A stretch of 64,000 bases of DNA from Acidaminobacter hydrogenoformans DSM 2784 (GCF_900103005.1 NZ_FMWL01000016.1:1-64000); one strand, 5' to 3'. Counted from the stretch's first letter, positions 50,406-59,323 are shown. Numbers and translations are program-made. Notes: generated by a model from the sequence alone, not told the origin.

Positions 50406-52723
50406 TGACTAAGGATTATAAATATATTGGAAAGAGAATTTCCCGGATGGACACGCGTGACAAGGCACTTGGACGGACGCGTTATGTTGCTGATATGACG
50501 AGGCATGGCATGCTTTATGGCAGGCTCGTGACCAGCGAAAAGGCGCACGCCATAGTCAGCGTCGATAAATCCGAGGCACTTGCGGTGGACGGGGTATGGG
50601 CGGTTTTCACCCATGAAGATGTGCCTCACAAGCCTTATAACTCAAATCAATGGTACCCCGGGTCGACTATTAAAGAGGATGAGCATATCCTTCATAAGCT
50701 TGCGAAGCATGTTGGAGACCGAGTGGCGCTGGTTTTAGGGGAAACCATGGAAGCCGCTGAGAGAGGCTGTCATGCTTTAAAGCTCACCTATGATGAGCTT
50801 CCGCCAACAATCGGCATAAGCGCAGCGCGGGATGCTGTGCTCAGCGGCAGGAATCCTGATCTGCTTTGCTTCGAAAAGACTCTAAGCTGCGGTAATACCG
50901 ACTCAGGCTTTGAAGCAGCTGATTTTATCATAGAAGACATTGGTTCCACCCAAAAAGTGCATCACGGCGCCATTGAAAATCATGTCTGCATGGCAGAGCA
51001 GGATCCGTTTGACAATCTTATTATCTGGACGCCGTGTCAGGTTGTCTTTCAAGTTCAGCATGTGACGGCCCAGGCACTGAGTCTTCCGTATGATAAGATC
51101 AGGGTAATCAAGGCAGATATGGGCGGATCCTTTGGTGGCAAAGGCATGCCGGTTCTGGAACCCATTTGCGCGTTTGCAGCCCTAAAAACAGGACGCCCCG
51201 TCAGGATTGTTATGGATCGGACATCATCCATTGCGTCAACAAGAATGCGCAATGCCTCTGAACAAAGAATCAGGACAGGGGTCAGCAAAGAAGGAAAAAT
51301 TCTTGCCAGAGAAATTGAAATTGATTTTGACGGCGGGGCTTATACCACCAATGGTGCGGCTATTGCAGTGGCATCGGGAAAAAAAGCGTTCCGTGCCTAT
51401 GAAATAGAACACCAAAAATATACCGGACGGACATTTTTTACAAACACCACACCGGGCGGCGCCTGCAGAGGCTATGGCTCCCCTCAGGTCCACGCTGTCA
51501 GCGAGATCAATCTGAACAATGCTGCACGCATGCTTGGAATGGATCCTGTGGAATTTCGAATCATAAATGCCGTGAAGCCTCAAGAGAGCATAGAGGGTGC
51601 GGTGGACCAAATTGGAATGCCGGGCATTGGAAATGCAAGGCTCAGAGACTGTTTAATAGAAGGCAGGGAAATATTTCAATGGGATGAGCGGAAAGCCAAT
51701 GTAGCGGCAAAAAATAATACAAAAAATAATAACCGCTATGCCTATGGTTTAGGCGTAGCGGTTGGCGCCCATGGAAATGGCTATCATGGCGGATTCCCGG
51801 ATTATACAAATGTCACACTTCAGATTATGCCGGATGACCGGGTGGTCGTTAAGATTGGCATCCACGATTTGGGCTGTGGGACAGTTTTAACCATGCAGCA
51901 GATTGCGGCCGAAGTTCTGGACGTGTCCCCTGGAAAAATTCATATTCCTCAAGCGGATACACATCAGTCACCTTATGATTCCGCTGGTACCCAGGCGAGT
52001 CGAGTCACTTTTGTCTGTGGCGGTGCGGTCAAAGCAGCAGCGGAGGGGATCAAAGCAAAAATGACAAAGCTTTACGCCAGTGCTTTTGGGTGCAGTCAGG
52101 AACAGGTCATTTTCGAGGAGGGCATGATTGGATGCAGGTCGACTAACTCGACAGAATCGTCTGTTTCATCTGTAATTTCAGAAAAAATGAGCCTGGGCCG
52201 CTTTGCTGTTTATTGTGAGAGCAATCTGGAAACGACCTTAAAAGTCGACCTGGAATATAAGTCCATTGCAAATCCTTCCGTTTATAGCGTCGCCTTTGTA
52301 GAGGCAAAAGTCGACCGCTATTTGGGTTTGGTGGATATTGAAGACATTTTGATAGTTCAGGATGCGGGGCAGATCATCAACTTGACCCTTGCAGAAGGTC
52401 AGGTCCAGGGCGGGGCTCAGATGAGTCTGGGCATGGCGCTTTATGAAGAAGTAGTCTTTGATAATAAAGGCAAATTAAAGACAGATAATTTTTCCAAATA
52501 TCATATGATCAATGCGCCCTCAATGCCTGAGATCAGAACACATTTTATTGAAAAGGGAGAGCCCTTTGGTCCATTTGGCGCAAAAAGTGTTGGCGAACTG
52601 GCTGCAGTCGCCCCTGCACCCGCGCTGATCAATGCCATCAATGACGCGCTGGGAACGAATATCACAGATTATCCGGCGACGCCTGAACGGATTATAGCTG
52701 CTCTTGAGGGTTTGAATCGGTAA
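50405..52723 (+). CDS. Xanthine dehydrogenase-family molybdenum-binding subunit
   Basis: A 772-residue catalytic subunit. The visible cofactor motifs are GGSFGGKG (residues about 240), GGACRGYGSPQ, the EGQVQGGAQMSLG pterin loop and GAKSVGELA, whose Glu corresponds to the catalytic glutamate of the family. It hydroxylates a purine or other N-heterocycle or aldehyde; the substrate is not decided. ATG 50405 shares its A with the previous stop (TGATG). No maturation genes (xdhC-like, mocA-like) accompany it in this window. Confidence 0.94.
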   Translation: MTKDYKYIGKRISRMDTRDKALGRTRYVADMTRHGMLYGRLVTSEKAHAIVSVDKSEALAVDGVWAVFTHEDVPHKPYNSNQWYPGSTIKEDEHILHKLAKHVGDRVALVLGETMEAAERGCHALKLTYDELPPTIGISAARDAVLSGRNPDLLCFEKTLSCGNTDSGFEAADFIIEDIGSTQKVHHGAIENHVCMAEQDPFDNLIIWTPCQVVFQVQHVTAQALSLPYDKIRVIKADMGGSFGGKGMPVLEPICAFAALKTGRPVRIVMDRTSSIASTRMRNASEQRIRTGVSKEGKILAREIEIDFDGGAYTTNGAAIAVASGKKAFRAYEIEHQKYTGRTFFTNTTPGGACRGYGSPQVHAVSEINLNNAARMLGMDPVEFRIINAVKPQESIEGAVDQIGMPGIGNARLRDCLIEGREIFQWDERKANVAAKNNTKNNNRYAYGLGVAVGAHGNGYHGGFPDYTNVTLQIMPDDRVVVKIGIHDLGCGTVLTMQQIAAEVLDVSPGKIHIPQADTHQSPYDSAGTQASRVTFVCGGAVKAAAEGIKAKMTKLYASAFGCSQEQVIFEEGMIGCRSTNSTESSVSSVISEKMSLGRFAVYCESNLETTLKVDLEYKSIANPSVYSVAFVEAKVDRYLGLVDIEDILIVQDAGQIINLTLAEGQVQGGAQMSLGMALYEEVVFDNKGKLKTDNFSKYHMINAPSMPEIRTHFIEKGEPFGPFGAKSVGELAAVAPAPALINAINDALGTNITDYPATPERIIAALEGLNR

Positions 52724-52780
52724 GAAGGCTTCAATTAAATGTTAAATGTCGCTTCTTAAGCTAATTTCTACGGACTGAAT

Positions 52781-52813
52781 ATTGTGTGATATAATAAAAT
52801 GTAATCATACAAT
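52781..52813 (+). promoter_or_regulatory. Extended -10 promoter inside an inverted repeat, upstream of the two-component operon
   Basis: TGATATAAT (52787-52795) is an extended -10 element without a good -35. ATTGTGTGAT (52781-52790) and ATCATACAAT (52804-52813) are inverted arms matching at 9 of 10 positions, so a regulator bound there would cover the promoter. Confidence 0.5.
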
Positions 52814-52900
52814 TGCGACAAATTTCGACAAAACACTTAAGGTGACTTAAAATTTATTGGTGCCGTTGGCAATGGGACATTTAATGGGAGGCCGGTTATA

Positions 52901-53590
52901 TTGGTCAAAATCATGGTTGTAGATGATGAGATTGAGATCGCGGATATGATTGAAGACTTCTTAAGGCTGGAAAACATTGAAGTTATTAAAGCCAGCTCAG
53001 GTGAAATGGCCCTTGAACTGTTGAATGACGAGGTAAAGCTTTTAGTCCTGGACATCAATATGAATGGCATGAGTGGCATTGAGCTGTGCAAAAGAATCCG
53101 CAAAGTGAGTTTCAAACCAATAATTTTCTTGACTTGCAACAATTCACAAAACGATATGTTACTGGGACTTGGCGTTGGTGCTGATGATTACATAACGAAG
53201 CCCTTCAATCCAGTTGAGTTAGTCGCCAGAATCAAGGCTAATATCAGAAGAACGAGTGATTACAATCAGGGCAGTATCAAGGATGAAATCATCACCTTTG
53301 GGGATATTGCCATCTATAAAAAAGGCTACAAGGTTTACAAAAATAATGCCGATGTTAACCTCACATCCAAAGAATTCAATCTTCTGCTTTTCATGATCGA
53401 AAACGCTTACATTGTCCTCAGCCGGGATCAGATTTTGAACAACGTTTGGGGAGACGCTTTCTATGATGAGAATTTAGTCAACACCACCATCAAGCGGCTT
53501 CGAAAGAAAATTGAGGACAACCCGGATAAGCCCGAATACATTAAAACCATTTGGGGTGCCGGGTATGTCTTTGAAGGTACTGTCAGATGA
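52901..53590 (+). CDS. OmpR/PhoB-family response regulator
   Basis: A 229-residue regulator with a receiver (VDDE, Asp51 in LLVLDINMNG, Lys in YITKPFNP) and an OmpR-type winged helix (LTSKEFNLLLFMIENAYIVLSRDQIL; VNTTIKRLRKKIEDNP). The start is TTG 52901 behind GGGAGG, which gives the canonical VKIMVVDDE beginning; ATG 52913 would cut the first strand. It overlaps the kinase gene by four bases and probably controls the TRAP/hydroxylase divergent promoters. Confidence 0.92.
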   Translation: MVKIMVVDDEIEIADMIEDFLRLENIEVIKASSGEMALELLNDEVKLLVLDINMNGMSGIELCKRIRKVSFKPIIFLTCNNSQNDMLLGLGVGADDYITKPFNPVELVARIKANIRRTSDYNQGSIKDEIITFGDIAIYKKGYKVYKNNADVNLTSKEFNLLLFMIENAYIVLSRDQILNNVWGDAFYDENLVNTTIKRLRKKIEDNPDKPEYIKTIWGAGYVFEGTVR

Positions 53591-55383
53591 CCATCAAAAT
53601 CAGGACCAAGCTGCTTATGATCATGTTGATGATTGCTATCATCACGGCCATTCCAGTGACTTTATTGAGTATGGATCTGCTGATTAAATCTTCCAAGGCG
53701 ACAGCCATGGATTTTGGGAAGACCTCCGCCTATTACAATTCAGAAATTATAAAGACTTGGCTTACCGAAAAATCGAAAATACTGGTCGGTTTAAAATCTC
53801 AACTCATCTCAAAAAATAACTACGAAGAAATCACGGCGCTCTTGAGATCCTATTCCGAGATCAATCCTGATTTTATCAGCATTTTTGTTGGTCTTGAGAA
53901 CAACGAAATGATTGATGCCTACGGCTGGGAGCCGGATCAAAGCTACGACGTGACACTCCGTCCCTGGTATCAGAAAGCAATGAATCAGGACGCTTATGTT
54001 ACGACCTCGGTATATCGGGATTTCAACAAGAAGGTCAACGTCACCGCCATAGCCTCAAGTGTAGAGATTGCAGGCCTTGAGGGTGTAATTGCCGCCAATA
54101 TCTATGTGGATTACATCGTGGAGATCATTGACGACATCAAATACGGCGACCATGGCTTCGCCGTTTTATTGGATGATAATCTTAATCTGATCACGGGCCC
54201 AAAAGACACGGATAAATTAGTTGTTTTTCATAGCATTTTTGACAAGCTTCAAGCGGATGGCAAAGTGCTTGAGGCTCCAGAAGCTTTCGAAGTCGAGCTG
54301 GCGGGTGTGGATTATATCGCTGCTTATTCCAGTATTGAAGGTTACGACTGGAAGCTCTTTTTGCTGGCACCGCTTTCAGATTTTACACAATCGGCCGCCG
54401 CTATGCGCGAGCGGATCATGTATATTTCTGTAATAACCGTACTTCTAATTTTTATGATTGATTTTTATCTCAGCAGATCCTTGTCGCGGCCAATCGAAGC
54501 TTTGATCAGCAGCGTTTCTCGCATAGCAAAAGGAAACTTGGATACAAGAATCAATATCCGAACGCAGGATGAAATTGGAGATTTGAGCATAGAACTGGAT
54601 AAAATGCGTTCGAATCTGAAGCAAATATTCGAGTCTCTGAAATACGAAAGCAGTATAATAAACATGAATTCACAAAACCTTATTCAGCATCTGGAAGAAA
54701 CCCGTCAGGGGACTTCGAGGTTTTTGTCCATGCTGTCCCATGATATCAAAACGCCAATCACCCTGATCAAAGGCTACAGCAAGGCGCTCAGCATGGACAT
54801 GGTCGATCCTTATAAGGCGAAGGCCTATGTAGAACGCATTCAATATCGCACAGATCAGATTGAAAATATTGTGACGGATATCCTCGATAATACTTATGAG
54901 GCCAACAACATCCACGTGAACCTCAAAGAAATTAAAATCTCAGATTATGTTAATATGATTCTCTATAACACGGAGAATTACCTCAGCAATCAAAAGCGTG
55001 CGTTGGTGATCCAAATCGATCCAATGTGCTGTGAAGACGAAAGCGTGGTTGCAGTCGATCTTACCAAGATCCAGCGGGTCATCAATAATCTATTGTCAAA
55101 TGCGGTGAAGTTTTCCGTTGAGGATTCAGAGATTGAACTGATCATTCGACTTTCTGAAGGTCGCCTGTTAACCTGCATCCGGGATTATGGCATTGGAATC
55201 AAGGAGGAAGAACAAGAGAAAATCTTCAACATGTTTTATAAGTCCGACGGCACTCAAAAGGGCTATGGTCTTGGATTGTATATCAACAAGGCCATTATTG
55301 AAGCGCATGATGGCGAGATTTTGTTTGAGTCCAGCTTTGGCGAAGGGACTGCGAGCGGGTATTTCTTGAACATAAAAGCATAG
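53587..55383 (+). CDS. Membrane sensor histidine kinase with dCache-type sensor
   Basis: A 598-residue kinase. Two membrane segments (about 10-32 and 277-296) enclose an extracellular double-Cache domain (ITDGYGWEPD-like site here MIDAYGWEPDQSYDVTLRPWYQKA, shown in parts). HAMP follows (about 297-350), then HisKA with phospho-His near residue 385 (SMLSHDIKTPITL), and the ATPase (NNLLSNAVKFS, DYGIGI, GYGLGLYI). dCache domains bind amino acids, purines or carboxylates, so it may sense the TRAP substrate outside. Overlaps its regulator gene (ATGA). Confidence 0.92.
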   Translation: MTIKIRTKLLMIMLMIAIITAIPVTLLSMDLLIKSSKATAMDFGKTSAYYNSEIIKTWLTEKSKILVGLKSQLISKNNYEEITALLRSYSEINPDFISIFVGLENNEMIDAYGWEPDQSYDVTLRPWYQKAMNQDAYVTTSVYRDFNKKVNVTAIASSVEIAGLEGVIAANIYVDYIVEIIDDIKYGDHGFAVLLDDNLNLITGPKDTDKLVVFHSIFDKLQADGKVLEAPEAFEVELAGVDYIAAYSSIEGYDWKLFLLAPLSDFTQSAAAMRERIMYISVITVLLIFMIDFYLSRSLSRPIEALISSVSRIAKGNLDTRINIRTQDEIGDLSIELDKMRSNLKQIFESLKYESSIINMNSQNLIQHLEETRQGTSRFLSMLSHDIKTPITLIKGYSKALSMDMVDPYKAKAYVERIQYRTDQIENIVTDILDNTYEANNIHVNLKEIKISDYVNMILYNTENYLSNQKRALVIQIDPMCCEDESVVAVDLTKIQRVINNLLSNAVKFSVEDSEIELIIRLSEGRLLTCIRDYGIGIKEEEQEKIFNMFYKSDGTQKGYGLGLYINKAIIEAHDGEILFESSFGEGTASGYFLNIKA

Positions 55384-55502
55384 TGAACAGCACTTTCAGC
55401 TGAGGTTTATTTATACACACAGCAAAGTTTTTCTGTGCGGATGGTCACACCGTCTCAACCCGATCTTTAAATTATATACTATGTATGCGAAGTACATTTT
55501 TT

Positions 55503-55533
55503 AACCCATTATCCGATCCTGCGATAATGGGTT
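55503..55533 (+). terminator. Terminator of the two-component operon
   Basis: AACCCATTATC and GATAATGGGTT pair around a 9-base loop, followed by AGTTTTATTTTT. Confidence 0.88.
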
Positions 55534-55620
55534 AGTTTTATTTTTGATCCAATTTTGTCAATTCCCTCAACCGCGTAAGCCATAATGCACCAGGTTCAGA
55601 CCGTCTCGAACGAATAACCA

Positions 55621-56319
55621 CTAAACAATTATCCCCAACCGGTCCTTCGCTCCATCCAGCGCCTCAAAAAATGCAGCGTAAAAATCTTCTCCCTCTTTCA
55701 CCGCGATCCGGTAGAACGTCTCGAGCAGGTAGTCATTGGCAGCCTTCAGCTCGTCAGCATCCCGAACGAACTTGAAACGAAACGCAAGGGCCTTCAGGCA
55801 ATTATGCCACGCACTGAGAAATGCCTTGTTTTTCTCATAGTCCTCAATGCCAATCCACTGTTCCACTTTGACCCTTTTCAGGTTAGGCTTCACACAGGCG
55901 TCCACCTGAAGGAAATACTTGAAATCCTTCTCTTCGTAGACTCTTCCGAGCGGGAACAATCGGCAGATATTGGGACGGTACGCATGAATTGTGCAGCGCC
56001 CCTCTTCACTCAGAAAGCTGCAGCGTTCATCAGAGCCAATCATTTTTAAGTATGGAAGCGTTATTTTATCAAAGGTGCGCAGCTCCAGGTGATCAACTAA
56101 CAAGTCATCAAAGGCTGCCCCGAGTCCCCGCGTCATCTCATAGGTGTCAAAGGGTGTCAATTTCACCAGCTCACCGACGCCGCAGCAGCACGCGCTGCAG
56201 CCTTGACACCCGCCGGCATCCGCTTTGACAAAGTCCTTGAGGTCGTAGAGTCTTCCATCAGAAATGGACGCCAGGGTATTCGAATCGTTCATTGTTACCA
56301 CGGGTTTCATCTTATTCAT
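55621..56319 (-). CDS. YkgJ-family (UPF0153) cysteine-cluster protein
   Basis: A 232-residue soluble protein with the zinc/iron-chelating cluster of the YkgJ family: GGCQGCSACCCGVGELVKLT near residue 40, then CSFLSEEGRCTIHAYRPNICRLFPLG. The cysteines probably bind a metal or Fe-S centre; function in Clostridia is unknown. The ATG at 56319 has no strong ribosome site, and MKP four codons later is a possible alternative. Confidence 0.88.
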   Translation of the reverse strand: MNKMKPVVTMNDSNTLASISDGRLYDLKDFVKADAGGCQGCSACCCGVGELVKLTPFDTYEMTRGLGAAFDDLLVDHLELRTFDKITLPYLKMIGSDERCSFLSEEGRCTIHAYRPNICRLFPLGRVYEEKDFKYFLQVDACVKPNLKRVKVEQWIGIEDYEKNKAFLSAWHNCLKALAFRFKFVRDADELKAANDYLLETFYRIAVKEGEDFYAAFFEALDGAKDRLGIIV

Positions 56320-56621
56320 TTCAGCTTGGTCAGGAAGTGCGCCCAGCGGACAGTGAAAGCACCGCTCATAAAAGACATCCTGACCACCCCCCTTTCCGGT
56401 CTATAGTCACAGCTTGTTTTGGTATCGTGACCATCGGCAAATCTTGTATCCTTAGTTTCCAGGACTTTGCCTATAGTTGCACCTCAAAGACTGCTTTTGC
56501 TCATTTAAATTATACATTTATTACACCAAAAATAATCAGATCGTTTCAGGTATATCTTAAACAATGCATGAGCTTTTCATTGCGGTTCCCGCCCCCACAG
56601 CGTTACACAGGGCAAACCCGC
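56320..56621. other. 302-bp intergenic region
   Basis: Contains the diverged inverted repeat at 56427-56482 and otherwise AT-rich sequence. I see no coding frame, clear promoter or strong terminator for the Uma2-fusion gene. Confidence 0.55.
56427..56482 (-). repeat. Diverged paired repeat
   Basis: GTGACCATCGGCAAA (56427-56441) faces TTTGCCTATAGTTGCAC (56466-56482). The left arm keeps the exact 10-mer; the right arm is a variant (GCCTATAGTT) also seen in the 13690 terminator loop as GCCGATAGTC. No U-tract. Confidence 0.7.
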
Positions 56622-57383
56622 TTATTCAAACAGCGCCCCCAGGGAAATGGCCAAGCCCTCAAAGATTTGGGAACAAGCCACTTCCTCATTTTTATAGTGG
56701 CTATAGCTTTCAATTTGCAGATTGTCGAACCTGTAAATGATCACCGTTTTGTGTTTATGATCTACAATCCAGTACTCTTTAATCCCTGATAGCATATAAG
56801 TATTCAGCTTTTTGGTCATATCCTTGGAACGGGTACTCGCAGAAAGAATCTCCACCACCAATTCTGGTACGCCAAAATACTGACCCTTTTCATTTAGATT
56901 TTCCTCGGTGTCACAGGCAATAATCAGATCCGGTTGACAAACATCAGGATCCCTGATTTCCGGCTTGAACAACCTGATATCAAAAGGCGCTAAAATAACC
57001 TTGCACGCCTTCCCTGAAATAAACTGTCTGAAAGCCATATAGAGCATCCCCAGCAGCTCCTGATGCTTAAAGCTGGGCGCAGCCATCAGAATGATTTCAC
57101 CCTCAATATATTCCATTCGAAGCTCACTTTTTTCACTGATCTCCAGGAATTCCTCATAGGACACTTTTTTCCCGGCAACCTGATAATCCAGCGCTTTTTC
57201 CTTGACCTGCATAAGCTCATACCGGGCGTAATCGGACAAATAGGGTGTCATGCGTACAGCTTTTTCACCATTTTTGGTTATGACCACCTCGTGATTATCA
57301 TTCACGTAGTCAAGATATTTGCCTAAATTCTTTTTCAACTCGGTCGCAGAAATGGTCACACTCTCTTCAACGCTCTTGCTCAT
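56622..57383 (-). CDS. Phd/YefM-type antitoxin domain fused to a Uma2-family nuclease
   Basis: A 253-residue two-domain protein. Residues about 8-50 (TISATELKKNLGKYLDYVNDNHEVVITKNGEKAVRM, in parts) match the Phd/YefM DNA-binding antitoxin fold. Residues about 75-250 match Uma2/DUF820, a PD-(D/E)XK-like nuclease: YEEFLEI, MEYIEGEI, QPDLIIACD, PELVVEILSASTRSKDMTKKL, GIKEYWIVD. The putative catalytic Asp, Glu and Lys are all present. ATG 57383 behind GAGGTGATG. An operator-like dyad overlaps its promoter (57420-57461), consistent with Phd-type autoregulation. No separate toxin gene is adjacent. Confidence 0.85.
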   Translation of the reverse strand: MSKSVEESVTISATELKKNLGKYLDYVNDNHEVVITKNGEKAVRMTPYLSDYARYELMQVKEKALDYQVAGKKVSYEEFLEISEKSELRMEYIEGEIILMAAPSFKHQELLGMLYMAFRQFISGKACKVILAPFDIRLFKPEIRDPDVCQPDLIIACDTEENLNEKGQYFGVPELVVEILSASTRSKDMTKKLNTYMLSGIKEYWIVDHKHKTVIIYRFDNLQIESYSHYKNEEVACSQIFEGLAISLGALFE

Positions 57384-57419
57384 TTCATCACCTCGTAGAA
57401 TTTTGTTTTTCGTACGTTC

Positions 57420-57461
57420 ATTGTAACATTTCGTGCGATAAAGCTCAAATTAATCGCACGA
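57420..57461 (-). promoter_or_regulatory. Promoter and operator of the Phd-Uma2 gene
   Basis: On the minus strand TTGAGC (plus 57443-57448) and TACAAT (plus 57420-57425) are 17 bases apart. TCGTGCGAT (57431-57439) and ATCGCACGA (57453-57461) are perfect 9-base inverted arms, 22 bases centre to centre, one on each side of the -35 box. Confidence 0.72.
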
Positions 57462-57694
57462 TATAATTCCCACATCTTTGCGGTATCTGACACGAAGAGA
57501 AAAAGACCTGATCAATTTCAAAACAGCTCAAAAACCATTTTAAACTATTCTAATCAAAATTTATCTAATCATATAGTTATGCAAATGAAAAGATTGCATA
57601 CATATAACGTTCAACGTTTAATGTATGCAATCTAATTGGATAATTTTCGTAGCTTTGCACAAAGTACAGATTATCATTCAATAAGTTGTTTAGA
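57462..57694. other. Remainder of the intergenic region between Uma2 fusion and M29-like gene
   Basis: No coding frame. The only structure seen is the terminator at 57591-57633. Confidence 0.55.
57591..57633 (-). terminator. Terminator of the peptide-utilisation operon
   Basis: AGATTGCATACAT and ATGTATGCAATCT are perfect 13-base arms; the loop carries two AACGTT palindromes. On the minus strand CTTTTC follows. It lies about 60 bases after the M29-like stop. Confidence 0.72.
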
Positions 57695-58621
57695 CTAATC
57701 AAACATCAGCTTTTTATCATCAACATAAACATCAGGCGCCAGACAAATGCAATCGATGTGAACGCCAGCTTCGGTCGCACCACCGAAAGATTTATTGCTT
57801 CCAAAGGCAACGTGGATTGTATTGTAGACTTTTTCATCTTCTAAAATTACGCCCGTAATCCTCGCGGATCGATTCGCCCCTATACCGAACTCCGCTATCT
57901 TTCGTCCGTTCCCTTCACCCAATAATTCCAGAAGTTTTTTGCCCATCTCTCCGGTAGCATGAACCAATAAACCATCTTTCAGCGTAAGCAGTATAGGGGT
58001 GTCAACCTTGCCCAAGCCTGCAATGGATCCATCTATCACAAGGGTTCCATTGGCGGAAGTCTCAATAGGTGCGATATAGCTTTCCCCTGAAGGGATATTC
58101 CCAGCTTCACCTTTATTGTGAAAAATGCCCGTGCTCGAAATGCCTTTTCGCCCTTCAATTGATAATGTCAGGCGGTGACCGTCTTTTTCAACAGCGATTT
58201 GGTTTCCTTCATTTAAGATTCGAGTGAAGTGATCAGTCAATTGAACAATCTCATCCGGATCTGCCAAAACAGCACCTGTTGAAAGCATATCTTCTGTGAT
58301 CCCCGGCAAAGTACCAATTCGCGCGCCTGCCATCGATGCATTTTTTCTGGCCACGGTATGAGTGAGAGACGCATTGGTGACGCACAGCACAACATCTGCA
58401 GATTTCATGGATTCCGCTACCATCCGAGGTGGTTCTTCTCCAGATTTGTATATGGCAGGCATCTTAATGATAGCTGTTTCATTCCCCAATTCTTTTGCTG
58501 CAGCGTAGAAATAGCCTCCAATCCTGTCGAGCTTTTCATCTGTCACAATCAGAACAGATTCAAACTCTTTTAAACCGAAATTATTAATGTAAATCGTTTT
58601 GATGTTTTCTTTGATACCCAT
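57695..58621 (-). CDS. M29 aminopeptidase-like metalloprotein
   Basis: A 308-residue protein resembling the M29 aminopeptidase/NicX fold. Late metal-site-like segments are EFGIGANRSARITG, HVAFGSNKSFGG and GVHIDCICL. It is shorter than classical M29 peptidases (about 400 residues). Last gene of the operon with M20 hydrolases and an oligopeptide ABC importer, so a final peptidase or amidase step is plausible. NicX dioxygenase activity is unlikely in an anaerobe. ATG 58621 behind GAGGAGG. Confidence 0.75.
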   Translation of the reverse strand: MGIKENIKTIYINNFGLKEFESVLIVTDEKLDRIGGYFYAAAKELGNETAIIKMPAIYKSGEEPPRMVAESMKSADVVLCVTNASLTHTVARKNASMAGARIGTLPGITEDMLSTGAVLADPDEIVQLTDHFTRILNEGNQIAVEKDGHRLTLSIEGRKGISSTGIFHNKGEAGNIPSGESYIAPIETSANGTLVIDGSIAGLGKVDTPILLTLKDGLLVHATGEMGKKLLELLGEGNGRKIAEFGIGANRSARITGVILEDEKVYNTIHVAFGSNKSFGGATEAGVHIDCICLAPDVYVDDKKLMFD

Positions 58622-58639
58622 GGATGCCCTCCTCTTTGA

Positions 58640-59323
58640 TCAAATCCGTGACAACTCACCAAGAATGCGGGCAACCAGCGTCCTTGCAAGAATCACCGGC
58701 TTTTCAGTTTCACGAACAATTTGCTCTTTCATTGAAGTCGTGTATCCTATGCAATCCATTACGATTAAGTCAACATCGTTCGTCTTTAAATTCTCAAGAC
58801 CGGATAGAGTCAAATCACGCTCCTCATATGGGGAAAAAGGAGTGGGTATAGCTTCCAACCCGGATCCGCGCCACTTTTCAATGGTCTGGTCAATCTGATC
58901 CGCATCTGGAATGACAACGCCAATTTTTCCCGTTTTAGTCAGCAAGGGAACCACGCTGTGGAGAAGCTTTTGTGGATATATCAACGGCCGGGTTGAGTGA
59001 AAGACATCCGGAAAGGTCCCCGTACAGATAAACACGATAATATCTGCACCCTCCTGTTCGAGTTTGTCAATGCAGGTCTGAAGACGTGGTAAGATCTGCT
59101 TTTCCGCGAACTTTACACTCCTGCCATCTCTTAGAGTAGAAACCAAAACATAATCGCCTTCTTGCGGCTTCATCTCCAAGATTTCTTCATATTCAAGCCC
59201 ATCCAGCGCACCCGCCTGGATCACTTCTACATCCGGGCCCAAATGAGGCAGCATTTCCGGTACGACATCCGTTCTTGGTGACTGCCCTATTGTTATTGCT
59301 CCCATTTTGTACTTCATGTGCAT
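58640..59323 (-). CDS. AroM family protein
   Basis: A 227-residue protein of the AroM family (Asp/Glu-racemase-like fold): GAITIGQSPRTDVVPEM at the start, QAGALDGL, FICTGTFPDV and LIVMDCIGYTTSMKE with conserved cysteines. Biochemical function unknown; the fold suggests racemase- or isomerase-like chemistry on an amino acid derivative. Its ATG overlaps the DUF1177 stop (TAATG). Confidence 0.88.
   Translation of the reverse strand: MHMKYKMGAITIGQSPRTDVVPEMLPHLGPDVEVIQAGALDGLEYEEILEMKPQEGDYVLVSTLRDGRSVKFAEKQILPRLQTCIDKLEQEGADIIVFICTGTFPDVFHSTRPLIYPQKLLHSVVPLLTKTGKIGVVIPDADQIDQTIEKWRGSGLEAIPTPFSPYEERDLTLSGLENLKTNDVDLIVMDCIGYTTSMKEQIVRETEKPVILARTLVARILGELSRI

Noticed and set aside
57695..58621. 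2,5-dihydroxypyridine dioxygenase (NicX) for nicotinate breakdown with the nearby molybdenum hydroxylase
   Set aside because: NicX needs oxygen, the gene is in a peptide operon, and no other nicotinate genes are seen.
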